Of a stretch of DNA of 64,000 nucleotides, positions 12,624 through 23,319 are shown piece by piece. The stretch lies in assembly GCA_905116865.2 (NCBI GenBank), contig CAJHNH020002545.1, positions 7,501-71,500 of the forward strand, read 5' to 3'. The notes under the pieces are model-generated. The model saw nothing but the letters and a program-made list of their open reading frames with translations, was not told the DNA's origin and did no database searches. Source of the DNA: Candidula unifasciata. Taxonomy: Eukaryota > Mollusca > Gastropoda > Stylommatophora > Geomitridae. Position numbers and translations under genes: made by a program. The first letter of the stretch is position 1, and each line of letters starts with the position of its first letter.

Positions 12624-12700
12624 TTTCTTCTTCTTCTTCTTCTTCTTCTTCTTCTTCTTCTTCTTCTTGCTCATATTCTTCTTCTTTTTCTTCCTCCTCT
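12624..12700 (-). repeat. (TTC)n tail of family D
   Basis: TTC repeat of about 45 pure bases plus degenerate units, directly abutting the tail-proximal end of the family D copy at 12712. Confidence 0.85.
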
Positions 12701-12711
12701 TCTTTGCATTT

Positions 12712-12970
12712 AGCAGCTGTAAACTCCGGCGAAAAAAGCTGGTTGTTGTTCACCTTTCGACTTTAGTCTGTCAACACGCAGAACCGTAGTTGCTTGCACA
12801 TCCGTTTTACCGACCTGACTTAATTGTATGTAGACTGTTGGTTTCATGCCTCTCAGGCAGATGTGCTCGCCCTTTGTTAGTCCCAGGTTAATCGACTTCT
12901 TGCCGGTTGTGGAGGAGCGGGTGTATTGCTGTTTTCCCCACAATGAGACGCCGGAACCGATACGGTGAGG
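12712..12970 (-). mobile_element. Family D interspersed repeat
   Basis: On the + strand it runs AGCTGTAAACTCCGGCG, TAGTCTGTCAACACGCAG, CACATCCGTTTTACCGACCT, CAGGCAGATGTGCTCGCC, then GAGACGCCGGAACCGATACG. The same order of blocks occurs at 20990, 48692, 49022 and 59765. I define sense as the strand with a GAA tail, so this copy is minus. No coding capacity or clear tRNA head is visible, so the class is open. Confidence 0.75.
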
Positions 12971-13139
12971 TTTATCGCATCAATCATTCGCGATAACAGC
13001 ATATGGTTGAATGCTTTGATTAGGTCATAATTATTGGAGGGGAAAACAAGAAATGATTCATGACGTGCAATCGATAATTATGCATTCAACAATAATCAGC
13101 GCATTATACTTTACTGACAACCTCATACATGATATGGGA

Positions 13140-13434
13140 TCCTCAGGGGCGTAGTTGTTGGAACACTTGCTTGTGGAGCTTGCGGTCACCCCCCCCCCCC
13201 CCCCCAATCGACTTCCACACCCCCACCTTTTTATTCCCCCTCCCTCTCCCAATTCCTGCTATCACTTTCAGTCTCCGGTTTTGAACAGGCAGCTGGTGCA
13301 TGCCTTGGCCAGTGTTCCGCTGATACCGACAGCCTCAGATATGAATCTATCGCTTGAGTTCTGCAAGCTAGTTTCCCCGTGTTGGTTCCAGGGCCCCAGT
13401 TTGGGGGCGAGGGAGAATAAAGCCACTGCCGTTT
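13140..13434. other. Unassigned with long C-run
   Basis: Poly-C tract at about 13189-13206. No gene-like frame. Confidence 0.4.
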
Positions 13435-13530
13435 AACAAAGTCTAACAAGCATGTCGTAAAAGTCGACTAATTGGTGGTGTTTCCTTCAAATTCAAAGTG
13501 CATCTACCAGAGAGACAGCGAATAAACAGT
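13435..13530 (+). mobile_element. Family D fragment
   Basis: Begins AACAAGCATGTCGTAAAAGT, then GACTAATTGG and AAAGTGCATCTACCAGAG, the family D order read from the tail-distal side. Confidence 0.65.
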
Positions 13531-13923
13531 CTGGGTACCCACACACACACACAAACCGTGTCTCAGAACTGGAAATGCACTCGAAACTTAAGTTCTGGAA
13601 CAAAATTAACGTCCAGAAGAGAAGGAATAACAAGAACCTGCTACGCGGTTTACAGCCAGCGAACGGTAAGGTTAGTTCTTGTTTGGAAAGATAAAACAGC
13701 GAAAGTAATTAGACTGCCAGAACCCTGTCAGACCCCCAGTTCAACCCAACCTACAACTGGTGCACACTGGGAAAACTGAGGTCACAAGGCTTCTGGTGGG
13801 ATACCATCCACTTGGTTAAATCCACATGAAACTGCAGCATAAGTAGGAGTGGATAAAAGCTGGATAAGAGAAATTTTGAGAAGAGAAATCAGATCGGGGG
13901 CTCTTTTCTGTTAACTCACTACA

Positions 13924-14054
13924 TCACGCGAGATTTAGGGAAATTCCCTAGTATAGGGGGGTTATTGTTAGGGTTAGTTGAAGTCGCTATTCCTTCAACA
14001 CCAGCCCTAACCCTAACTCCCCTATATTATTGGATTTTCATAAATCTCGCGTGA
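13924..14054. mobile_element. Foldback/MITE-like inverted repeat with telomere-like arms
   Basis: Exact 14-bp terminal inverted repeat TCACGCGAGATTTA at 13924-13937, with its complement at 14041-14054. The arms continue imperfectly inward (TATAGGGG..., TTAGGGTTAG against CCCTAACCCTAAC) to a short loop near 13986. The whole 131-base unit can fold into a near-complete hairpin. No clear target-site duplication is visible. Confidence 0.8.
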
Positions 14055-15074
14055 AATTGTGACTTTACAGAAATGAACCACCGATGATTAAAAACACCAA
14101 CAGTTACCTAGAATAGCAGGTCGACGAAGCCATAAAGCGCGTACTATGTGGCTCTAACGACGATCCCTTCAGATCTCCGTAAAAATGGATCACATCAATT
14201 GAACGAAGCTGTCCTTTTAACCGCAACTATGACTTTTAGAGCACCAGTCACAGAGCTTAGCCACTTATACAAAGAGACTTCCAGTGTTTAGCGAATACTG
14301 AGGACTGTCATCGCATCACTCCGGAGAGATCCATATGTGCTCCGACCTCCCCCTAAGTAGCTCGATAAGAGTAAAATAACTTATGAGACCCGTTCTGTGT
14401 TAATTTACCAGAAGTCGTGTGCCTTCGTCAGCATCTTTCTTTTATGCATTGCGAATCGGCTTCGTAATGCCGGGGCGCAGTATTCTATCCCAGCTGCGGA
14501 CAGTTTGTCTTGCGTTGGCTTGGGCAGTGGTTCCGAGAGCTGATCGTTTATGTGCAGTGACAAACTACAGAGCGCAAAATTTGCCTAGAAAAACCACAAC
14601 AGCCCACAAATGCTGGGGTTGGTTCTGCAAGGTCATGTAAAGAACACGAAACTAACATGTGCCTTTGGTGAAATGTTCTTGTCTGGCTGCTACAGACTGC
14701 ACCTCCATGTTTACCAACCTGAACAAGGATATGATTCTGCTAATTGTCCCGATTTTCTTCCCGACATGCATCTCGCATGGTATCAACAACATGGCTCCCA
14801 GCCAATCACGCAGAGCTCAGCTGTAACTTTACGACAGACGGGTTACCTCAGAGTTGTCGCGTTCCTCTGTCAGCGGAAACCACAAGCGAGTGCTAGTCGA
14901 TGTCCACTGTGAAACAGTTTGAAACAGACCGCTGTTCAGCAAAGCCATAAGCTTGCACGCGCATTAAATGCATAAGGAGGCCGTCAGAAGTGTCAACACA
15001 AACTTTCCGACCCTAAGTTTGCAGTTCATCGTCAGTGAGGCAGCAATTACAACAAACGGGCAGTTAAACACACA
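14055..15074. other. Unassigned sequence with short open frames
   Basis: Short forward frames at 14419-14640, 14610-14912 and 14968-15180 do not resemble any family I know and lack splice context, so I do not call a gene. Confidence 0.4.
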
Positions 15075-15310
15075 GTATCTTATAAAAAGTCAGTTGCGTA
15101 TCATTAACAGGACGTTACAAGACCGACTCCAGTATATTTTTGGCTGTTGTGGTTTTTTTAGGCAAATTTACGTCCAGTAGTTTGTCATTGCTTACTAAAC
15201 GGTCGGCTTCTTGATACCACTGTCGAAACCAACGCAAGGCCTGCAGCTCAGATCGAACCTGGTAACCGGGCATTACGAAGCGCGTTCACAACTCCAAAGC
15301 CACAGACGCC
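15075..15310 (-). mobile_element. tRNA-derived SINE family C
   Basis: Blocks AACAGGACGTTACAAGACCG, CACTGTCGAAACCAACGCAA and GGCATTACGAAGCGCGTTCA are shared with copies at 55148 and 59997. In complement the head shows a B-box-like GGTTCGATCTGAG, so the element reads on the minus strand. Confidence 0.75.
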
Positions 15311-15734
15311 GAGGTATCTTACAAGGAAAGATATAAAACCGAACGAAAAGTAGATCATTGAGCTTCATAGTTAAACAAACACAAAGTGTGAAAGTTGCGG
15401 CTATAGAGCCTTTAATAGTACATACATAAATTAAACAAAACCACATGAATACACAAGACACCACCGTTTATGAGCAACAGGCTATACACCATTTTCTGAA
15501 TTTAGAGTTCAAAACAAAAACCTCATTTGGCGCAGTCAGAAAACATTGCAAATAAAATTTGCAGCTCATAGATTCATGCCATTCAATCAGTACAGTTGCT
15601 GGGCGATGAAATTATATAGTTTCGGTCCATATATGGAGGAAAATGCAAATGTCAGCTGTGGTTACAACAAACAACTTGCCAGGACTTCTTCTCTGCGGTC
15701 ACCGACTGAAAACTCATGCGAAAAGTTCTGCCTG
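15311..15734. other. Unassigned sequence
   Basis: No gene or repeat recognised. Confidence 0.35.
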
Positions 15735-16015
15735 TTCGAATACTTCTAGATTTGAGTCTTGTTTCCGTACCTGAGTTCTGCATCCGATTTGCAGATCTGG
15801 TAGCATGTGTATGCTATTGTTGGGTCCTCGACTTTCAGGCAGATAACTCCGACTTCGAAGGAAACTACCATAATTAGTTGACTTTTACGACATGTATATT
15901 GGGGCGAAAAAATTGGGGGGGGGGGGGGGGGGGCAGTCGGACTGTTGTTATTTTTTCTCACGCAGTGTGACTCCCGAACCCACACGGTGACTTGCAAAGA
16001 CATAAAACAGTCCAC
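15735..16015 (-). mobile_element. Family D interspersed repeat
   Basis: Degenerate copy with blocks TTCGAATACTTCTAGATTTG, GACTTCGAAGGAAACTACC, TTAGTTGACTTTTACGACAT and CGCAGTGTGACTCCCGAACC. It is interrupted by a poly-G tract near 15916-15933, at the place where other copies also carry G-runs. Confidence 0.7.
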
Positions 16016-16149
16016 TGTTATCCACCAGAGTCAGCGAAAATATATAACGCACTTCAGGCTTGTGATATCGCCGCACTAGGTGTATAGAGCCAGTGACGGT
16101 ACCTCCTGTATTTACTGATATTTGGGGAGGTCTAAGACACTGTAATGGT

Positions 16150-16264
16150 GGGCCTGAGAATTTAGGGCCTCTTGGCTAAGCGTAGTCGCCACGAGCTGTG
16201 CAATTTATGGGTTTTATTTTTAACCACAACAGAAAAACAAAACAAGGTTTTTTCACCTTAGCAA
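16150..16264 (-). mobile_element. tRNA-derived SINE family G, distal part (split by LINE)
   Basis: Sequence up to CACCTTAGCAA (16254-16264) resumes at 20115 after the LINE with the same 11 bases. The continuation at 20115 carries a tRNA-like head, so the LINE landed inside a SINE on the minus strand. Confidence 0.6.
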
Positions 16265-16323
16265 AAAAAAAAAAAAAAACCTTGAGATAAATAGGAAAAT
16301 CAGACACCCCAGGAAGAGGAAGA

Positions 16324-17106
16324 GTGGGAGGGAGAGCAAAGAGAACTCAGACCGCACAGCAAAAAAATACACAGATGCTCAATATTCTGCAGCTAAACAT
16401 CTGTGGGATAAGAAATAAGAAACTTGAACTTGCCAAACTGCTAAACAACCACAGGGTACACGTGGCTGCCCTACAAGAAACCCTGCATAAAGACTCTGAT
16501 CTGCATCTCACTGGATATACTAGTTATGCCTGTAAGTGCAATGACTGCCGGGGCATAGTGACCTATATCAGAAATGACATACAAGGAGATGTAACAATGC
16601 TGTCGACATCTCACCCTACAGATGTGCAAAAAATAACTATCTGGCACAATGGAAGCAAATATACGATATACAACGTGTACAGCCCACCTCAGACAACATG
16701 CAACATACCAGAACTATACAAGACACAGTACCATAAAACCCTTCTTGTTGGTGACTCCAACGAACACTCGCCACGTTGGGGTTACCCTGACTACAATAGC
16801 ACAGGGAAATACATCGAAGATACTTGTGAAACAACTAACCTATTAGTGCTGCAGGACACAGAGTCTACACCTACACTATTACACAGGGCCCACCTATCTC
16901 TCAGCCGACCAGACCTGACCATCTGCTCATCCGACTTAGCAGACGCAAGCTATCCCCAAGTCCTGGACGACATAGGAAGTGACCACAAACCTATACTCAC
17001 AACTGTAAGCACCACCGCTAAATTACGCTTCAAGCAGAGAACCCGTTGGAATTTCCGAAAAGCAAACTGGAAACTATTTCAGGAAACATCTGACTGCCTC
17101 CTGTGA
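16324..17106 (+). pseudogene. LINE ORF2: AP endonuclease domain
   Basis: Nicks target DNA to prime reverse transcription. Visible motifs in order: LNILQLNICGIRNKK (start of the domain), VAALQETLHKDSDL (catalytic E), LVGDSNEHSPRWGYPD (GDFNAH-like, with S for F), RPDLTICSS, and DIGSDHKPILTTV (the SDH motif). The domain spans about residues 20-230. The frame is closed by TGA at 17104-17106, but the following sequence (17107-17640) continues the same frame, so the stop is a point mutation. The upstream frame extends slightly above the chosen ATG, consistent with 5' truncation. Confidence 0.9.
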
Positions 17107-17660
17107 AGAATTGACAACAGCTGTGTGGAAACTTTTTGTGAAGATATAACACAAGCAATCCTGAATGCAGCGTCAAAAGCCATCCCAAGGGGCAGCCGGA
17201 AGGCATATAAACCTTTTTGGAATAAAGAAATTCAAAATACTATATCTGAAAGGAATAAAGCAAGAATATTGCTCGAAACTGCACGTTCAACAGAAGCAAA
17301 GATCCAATACAATAAAGCATGTGCCAGAGTAAAGCTTGAGGTTAATAAGGCTAAAAGAGATAAATGGACAGAAACTTGCTCCAACTTAGACCTTAGACAG
17401 AATGGAAATAAAGCATGGACTTTAGTTAAAAACCTCTCCGGAGAAAGTAGAAGGGTGAACCCAAAACCAGTGACAGATGGGAGTAAGACAATCACTGAAG
17501 ACAAGAAGAAAGCAGAACATTTCAATCATTATTTTGCCTCAGTTAACAGAGCAGGTAAGCTGTCAGAACTCAATAGAACACAGCTTTCTCAGTTGAAGAA
17601 ACAAGAGAGAGAGCTCCAACAGCCAGCGACTCCCTTTTTAAAAATGAATTTAGCATGGAC
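17107..17660 (+). pseudogene. LINE ORF2: endonuclease-RT linker
   Basis: Same frame as the endonuclease part. It shows the usual lysine/arginine-rich linker (KPFWNKEIQNTISERNKARI, EVNKAKRDKWTETC) followed by KKKAEHFNHYFASV. The frame shifts in a TTTTTAAAAA run near 17635-17645. After the shift it reads FSMDELEQALKKFKPRKSPG, the start of the RT domain. Confidence 0.85.
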
Positions 17661-18912
17661 GAATTAGAGCAAGCCCTGAAGAAATTTAAACCTAGAAAAT
17701 CCCCAGGCCCAGATAAGACCCACATCTTGGCCGGTCTGGGAGAGAAGTAGTTCTCAGGCTTATTAATACAACTTGGAGGTCAAGCAAACTTCCAAAGGCA
17801 TGGAGGAATGCATATATCGTCCCCATTCTTAGAACCAAAAAGCCTCCAAATGACCCCAAAAGCTACCGCCCGATATCCTTAACATCATGCTTGGGCAAAG
17901 TTGCAGAAAAAATGATAAACAGGCGCTTATATTGGTTCCTTGAGAGTTCTGGTGTCCTATGCCATGAACAGGCAGGCTTCAGAACCAACAGCTGTACAGA
18001 AGACCAGCTGTTCAGACTGACACAAAGAATACATGATGGCTTCCAGAATAAGAAACACACAGTGGCCGTCTTTGTCGACCTCCAGCAGGCCTATGACAGA
18101 GTATGGAGAAAAGGTCTCCTGATGAAGATGATGAGCATAGGAATACATGGCAGATTGTATAACTGGGTGAAATACTTTCTGATAGATAGAACAATCCAGA
18201 CTAAGATGCACAACGCAATCTTTCTAAAGAAGTCTTGGAGGAGGGCTTGCCACAAGGCTCATCATTGAGCTGTACACTGTTCCTAATCTTTATCAATGAC
18301 CTGCCAGAACAAATCAAGGCCGAAAAAGCCTTGTACGCTGATGACCTAGCAATATGGCAGAGTCATGAAAATGTGGAAAGTGGAGCCCAAAGACTGAATG
18401 GAGACCTTAGAAGACTGCATGAGTACTGCCAAAGATGGAAACTCAAGGTTAACTGTGCAAAGACGGTCTACACAATCTTTACCAAAAGCCACCAAGTAGC
18501 AAGGAAGAATATTAACCTGAGGTTAGACAAACACCAAGTGATGAAAGAAGAGCATCCCACATACCTTGGAGTCACACTTGACCGGCAGCTCAGCCTCAAG
18601 AACCATATTGAAAACGTCAGGAATAAGGCATTAAGGCGGTTACAGTTATTAAAGAGACTTGCAGGTACATCATGGGGATCAGACAAGGAAACTCTGAGGG
18701 GCTTATATCTAGGATATGTTCGCTCTGTGATAGAGTACAACAACTCACTGCTTACAACTTGCTCCAAAACTAACCTAGAGACTCTTGACAGAGTACAAAA
18801 TAATGCCCTCCGATTAATCTGCGGAGCTATGCAGTCTACACCAACTGCTGCATGTGAAATCCATACAAATGTGGAACCCCTCGGGTTTGCGGAGAGAAAA
18901 AAGCCACTTTAG
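17655..18912 (+). pseudogene. LINE ORF2: reverse transcriptase domain
   Basis: RT fingers and palm are spread over three frames. Motifs in order: KPRKSPGPDK, KSYRPISLTSCLGKVAEKMI, HEQAGFRTNSCTEDQL, AVFVDLQQAYDRVWRKGL (catalytic Asp), EEGLPQGSSLSCTLFLIFIN and KALYADDLAIW (catalytic YADD), then GVTLDRQLSLKNHI. Frame changes lie near 17745 and 18230, and another near 18900 breaks the join to the RNase H part. Catalytic residues are intact despite the frame damage. Confidence 0.92.
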
Positions 18913-20102
18913 AAATTTATGAAAGATGCATTAGAAAAAATCGTAACCATCCTAATAGACATCTTGTAGAAAACTGGGAATACAAACAAAGAATAAAGCA
19001 CAAATCGGTTTTACACTGTGTTAATGAAATTCAGGACAGATACCACCTCCCAGAAAGACGTCAAGGAATTCAGAATGTTGCAAGAAACCTACCACCACAT
19101 GCTCGCTTTAAAGCTCCAGAAGTCCGAATTAAATTGGTAGGCGAGGAAACCAAACAGTCCGACCCAATCGCTCTTATGAACTCATCACTAAAGACCGTTG
19201 ATTCTTACCCCCAAGAATGGATACATGTCTATACTGATGGATCAGCATTTAAAGCTACCATTAAAGCAGGTTACGGAATCTACATAGGTTATCCCGATGG
19301 ATCTGTTGAAGAGATTTTTGATGCATGCAGGGAATTCTGTTCAAACTATGAAGCTGAAATAATTGCATTGGAAACAGCAGTATACCACCTAAAGACTGTA
19401 ATGGATGTTTACCCTTCAAAGGTCCAAAATATTGTCATCTTCACAGATTCAATGTCTGCCCTTCAAGCTCTGGAGGGCAGTGAACGCTGCAGAACTGACA
19501 TAGCCAAGATAATCCTGGATGCTGATCAGCTTATTACCTCATACAACATCAGAATAGTGATGCAGTGGATTCCAGGTCACTCCGGTACACCAGGTAATGA
19601 CAGAGCTGACAGATTGGCAGAGAAAGGAGCAACACAAGAACAACCACCTACAGCGACAACCCTCCAGACAGCAAAAACACTTATAAGAGCTATAAACAAA
19701 GAGACTTGGTTGAACAGATGGGCCATGGGAGACACTGGAAGAGAGGTTTATAGACATATGTCTGGCCCTGATCCTAATGACAGCATTAACCATCTAACAA
19801 GAAGGGACCAGACCACCATCTTCAGACTTAGAAAGCAACATACTCCACTCAATGGACATCTAAACAGAATACAGCCACAACACTCCCCAGAGTGCCAGCT
19901 ATGTAACTACCCCTACGAAACTGTTGAACACCATCTCTTTGAGTGCCCAAAACTCACTGAGACAAGAAGAACGCTACTCCCTCCGAGACCAGACAAGTGG
20001 AACACCTTGTACGGAGGAAAAGAACATCTTGTGAAAACATGCAAATTCCACTACATGGCATTGGGCCAAAGGGCGAAAGCTCATGCGCCGCTGGATCGAT
20101 AA
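18913..20102 (+). pseudogene. LINE ORF2: RNase H domain and C-terminal Cys/His motif
   Basis: After a linker (18900-19130) an uninterrupted frame runs from 19134 to the stop at 20102. The RNase H catalytic set is complete: HVYTDGSAFKA (D), NYEAEIIALETAV (E), IFTDSMSALQAL (D) and PGHSGTPGNDRADRLAEKGA (H and D). Near the C-terminus lies a Cys/His cluster CQLCNYPYETVEHHLFECPK of the CX2C...HX4C kind, common in I-type ORF2 proteins. The frame ends HAPLDR followed by TAA. Confidence 0.93.
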
Positions 20103-20114
20103 CAACAACAACAA
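20103..20114 (+). repeat. (CAA)n tail of the LINE
   Basis: About four CAA units directly after the stop codon and before the target duplication. Confidence 0.85.
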
Positions 20115-20195
20115 CACCTTAGCAAGGATTCGAACTGGGGTTTTCTGTATGAGAGCAAGAGTGTGCTAACTGCTTGGCTAACCGGTGCAAGGAAA
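20115..20195 (-). mobile_element. tRNA-like head of SINE family G
   Basis: In complement it reads GGTTAGCCAAGCAGTTAGCA (A-box-like) and CCAGTTCGAATCC (B box), the RNA polymerase III promoter layout of a tRNA-derived SINE. It was interrupted by the LINE. Confidence 0.75.
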
Positions 20196-20599
20196 GAAAG
20201 GACTAATCTATGTAAAACCGTGGCAAGTAAATGTCAACAGACTGGCTGTTTTAGAAGGCCTTTACCACAATTACCTGTCTTGTTGCAGTGCTAGCTATTC
20301 GTGTCTTTTCGGTGTCATATTTCTCAATTAAAATAATAATCTCTAGGGTAAAGGTTTGGGAGAAACAAGCCCTAGTGGCGCTCAAAGCCCCAAACCTACC
20401 AGCCTGTGGTTATCTCTTAGCCTTGCCAAGGGCACACATCCTTACAAAACAAAGACAACATTTCAGCTGATAACAGTCATTGTCCGCTCTGGCAGGATCA
20501 GCCATGTTTGGCTTTGAGAACCGGCAGGACCTCTTGAGTGGCTGGTAAAGATAGTTAGATTATTTGTATAAAAGTAAATAATCAAAGACCAATTTTCCC
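20196..20599. other. Unassigned sequence
   Basis: No gene or repeat recognised. Confidence 0.35.
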
Positions 20600-20832
20600 A
20601 GGCCTTGGGCACACAGGGCTAGACCTATATTTTATAGACCAATCGGTGGGTGATGTAGACAGCATCACGCCGGCCGCCTTTACTTCCCAGGACTGCACCT
20701 GGTACCTACTCAAGGCTGGGTCGACCTGAAAGTCAAAATGAGTTTAAAAAAAAAAAAAAAAGCCCGGCTGCGTCAAGACCCGAACTCCTTCTCATTCGCA
20801 GGAGTCTAGCCACTAGACCAGGCGACTCTCGA
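20600..20832 (-). mobile_element. tRNA-derived SINE family A
   Basis: Nearly full copy. Body blocks are GGGCTAGACCTATATTTTAT, GGCCGCCTTTACTTCCCAGG and CTCAAGGCTGGGTCGACCTG, with an internal A-run at about 20745-20761. The head is read in complement as GAGTCGCCTGGTCTAGTGGC. Confidence 0.88.
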
Positions 20833-20984
20833 TTATTTGTGTAAACAATAAAATAATAGCGTCTTCTTTGTGAAAAAATAACGGAGCCTGGCATTCACAG
20901 TAACATAAAGGGATTTCTATTTGTTTACACGAGATGTCAAAGAAAGGCTGAAGTGATATCTTCTTTTCCTGGTTTTTTTTTTTT

Positions 20985-21275
20985 TTTGCGTTCAGCGGCT
21001 GTAAATTCAGGGCGGAAAGTTCTGGCTGTTCGTCCACTTCTAGACTTTAATCTTGTTTCAGAACCTGCATGTTGCGTACAGTTTCATTCTACAGATCTGA
21101 CTTATTTGTATGCAGATTGTTGGTTCCTTCCCTTTCGAGCAGATGCATTCCGATTTCGAAGAAAGCCCGTACTTAGTCGACTTTTACGACATGCTTTTGG
21201 TGGTGGAAAAGTTAGGGTAGGGGGGGGGGGCAATTAGTCTATTCTTGTTTTTCCCCAAACAGCTCAGTGTGATCT
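20985..21275 (-). mobile_element. Family D interspersed repeat at an array boundary
   Basis: Full family D order: AGCGGCTGTAAATTCAGGG, CACTTCTAGACTTTAATC, CTACAGATCTGACTTATTTG, GCAGATGCATTCCGATTTCG and CTTAGTCGACTTTTACGACA, then a G-run. Its tail-distal end (CAGTGTGATCTCGTAACTT) runs without a break into the 36/37-bp array. Confidence 0.8.
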
Positions 21276-22428
21276 CGTAACTTTGCCGGTACTAAACAGC
21301 TCACTGTCATCTCGTAACATGTCGGTACTAAACAGCTCACTGTCATCTCGTAACTCTGTTGGTACTAAACAGCTCACTGTCATCTCGTAACCTGTCGGTA
21401 CTAAACAGCTCACTGTCATCTCGTAACCTGTCGGTACTAAACAGCTCACTGTCATACCGTAACTCTGTTGGTATCAAACAGCTCACTGTCATACCGTAAC
21501 TCTGTTGGTATCAAGCAGCTCACTGTCATCTCGTAACTTGTCGGTACCAAACAGCTCACTGTCATCTCGTAACCCGTCGGTACCAAACAGCTCACTGTCA
21601 TACCGTAACTCTGTTGGTATCAAACAGCTCACTGTCATACCGTAACTCTGTTGGTATCAAGCAGCTCACTGTCATCTCGTAACTTGTCGGTACCAAACAG
21701 CTCACTGTCATCTCGTAACCCGTCGGTATTAAACAGTTCACTGTCATACCGTAACTTTGTTGGTATCAAACAGCTCACTGTCATACCGTAACTCTGTTGG
21801 TATCAAACAGCTCACGGTGATCTCGTAACCTGTCGGTGCCAAAAAGCTCACTGTCATCTCGTAACCTGTCGGTACCAAACAGCTCACTGTCATCTCCTAA
21901 CCTGTCGGTATCAAACAGCTCACTGTCATACCATAACTCTGTTGGTATCAAACAGCTCACTGTCATCTCGTAACCCGTCGGTACCAAACAGCTCACGGTG
22001 ATCTCGTAACTTTGTCGGTACTAAACAGCTCACTGTCATACCTTAACTCTGTTGGTATCAAACAGCTCACTGTCATCTCGTAACCCGTTGGTACCAAACA
22101 GCTCACGGTGATCTCGTAACTTTGTCGGTACTAAACAGCTCACTGTCATACCGTAACTCTGTTGGTATCAAACAGCTCACTGTCATAGCGTAACTCTGTT
22201 GGTATCAAACAGCTCACTGTCATCTCGTAACTTTGTCGGTACCAAACAGCTCACTGTCATACCGTAACCTGTCGGCACCAAACAGCTTACTGTCATACCG
22301 TAACCTGTCGGCACCAAACAGCTTACTGTCACACCGTAACTGTCGGTACCAAACAGCTTACTGTGATACCGTAACTTTGTCGGTACCAAACAGCTTACTG
22401 TCACACCGTAACTTTGTCGGTAGCGTCC
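21262..22428 (+). repeat. Minisatellite, 36/37-bp unit, about 32 copies
   Basis: Units carry AAACAGCTCACTGTCATCTC followed by GTAACCTGTCGGTACT. A second unit type has ATACCGTAACTCTGTTGGTA. The two types alternate in blocks, so there is higher-order structure. The first unit is the end of the family D copy. Confidence 0.95.
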
Positions 22429-22887
22429 CGTTTTTGATTGCTTGAAAGATATTATATTTGTGCAGTCTCCCATCATACACATATCATATGTTACTCTAGA
22501 TATTTAAATTAGTGATTGAAGCAATCTGTTATAAGCGAAACTCCCCCAGACTTGATTGTTTCATTCGGCAACTTATGATACCCCGGGAGGGTAATGCTGC
22601 CACTGACGTTAAGTTGATCTTCAACGGCACAGCCAGGTATAAACAGATACACATTCTGTCTTCAGAAAATTATACCGCAAGCGTCACACAAAGCGAACTC
22701 CGCAGATTCGGCGACTATCCCCAGGGTAAATGCTGTACTCGTGCATGATCTTAACGGCACAGCCGTGAAACAAACACCACGAGTAAACGGTTGCTGACTT
22801 ATGATGGAGTACAGAGAGTTAAACACCACGAGTGTGGCTTATGATGGCGTATTACATTTATGATATTATCTAACTGTATTGCAAGCA
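22429..22887. other. Unassigned sequence
   Basis: No gene seen. A short direct repeat (AAACACCACGAGT) occurs near 22772 and 22820. Confidence 0.35.
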
Positions 22888-22920
<33 letters not shown>

Positions 22921-22940
22921 TATTATATTATTATTATTTT
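22888..22940. repeat. (AAT)n/(ATT)n palindromic microsatellite
   Basis: AAT repeats run into ATT repeats, forming a self-complementary AT stretch. Confidence 0.9.
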
Positions 22941-23015
22941 AAACTGCACGTAGCACATTCTACAGATCTAAATTATTTGTATGCAGATTGGTAGTTCTTT
23001 TCCTCTGCACGTAGC
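22941..23015 (-). mobile_element. Family D fragment
   Basis: Contains TCTACAGATCTAAATTATTT and GTATGCAGATTGGTAGTTC, the central block of family D. Confidence 0.6.
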
Positions 23016-23079
23016 GCAGGTGTCATAATTAAAACTTCTTACTGGGTTCCAATTGGTATTTCGAAATCGCCCAATCTTT

Positions 23080-23305
23080 TTTTGGCGAACCGCCCTAGTG
23101 TAGCGACTAGGAGCTCGCATGAGGAGTCGAAGGTCGTGGGTTGAAATCCGAACGGGTCCTGACATTTTTTGTAATGGCCTAGGCTTTCATGGGGACCCAG
23201 TCGTAAATGGGTAAAGTCCTTCGAAGTAAAGGCGGTCGGCGTGATGTTGGTCTGTAAAATACAGGTCTATCACTGTATGCCCAATCCTCATATAGGCGGG
23301 GAAAA
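23080..23305 (+). mobile_element. tRNA-derived SINE family A
   Basis: Forward copy. Head CCCTAGTGTAGCGACTAGG (A-box-like) and GTGGGTTGAAATCC (B-box-like). Body blocks are AGTAAAGGCGGTCGGCGTGA and TGTAAAATACAGGTCTA. Confidence 0.85.
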
Positions 23306-23319
23306 ACGGTCACTCAGTC

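Larger units (their letters stand above)
16265..20114 (+). mobile_element. I/Nimb-type non-LTR retrotransposon with 11-bp TSD
   Basis: The target duplication CACCTTAGCAA occurs at 16254-16264 and 20115-20125. The element begins with an A-run and a short 5' piece, carries a decayed ORF2 with an apurinic endonuclease, reverse transcriptase and RNase H domain in that order, and ends in TAA followed by a short CAA tail. The order APE-RT-RNase H and the trinucleotide tail fit the I superfamily (Nimb-like elements are known in molluscs). No ORF1 is present, so it is 5'-truncated. One in-frame stop (17104) and about four frameshifts (near 17640, 17745, 18230 and 18900) make it inactive. The domains are otherwise well preserved, which suggests a fairly recent insertion. 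Confidence 0.93.

Noticed and set aside
13960..14020. Interstitial telomere
   Set aside because: Only two to three hexamers occur on each arm of a small foldback element, so it is not a telomeric array.
14419..15180. Possible small host gene
   Set aside because: Three short overlapping forward frames lack recognisable domains, consistent codon pattern and splice sites.
20115..20195. Functional tRNA gene
   Set aside because: A- and B-box-like motifs are present but no complete cloverleaf can be drawn, and the sequence continues into a SINE body.
21262..22428. Possible CRISPR-like array
   Set aside because: Units are contiguous with no unique spacers, the genome is clearly animal, and there are no cas genes. 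It is a minisatellite.
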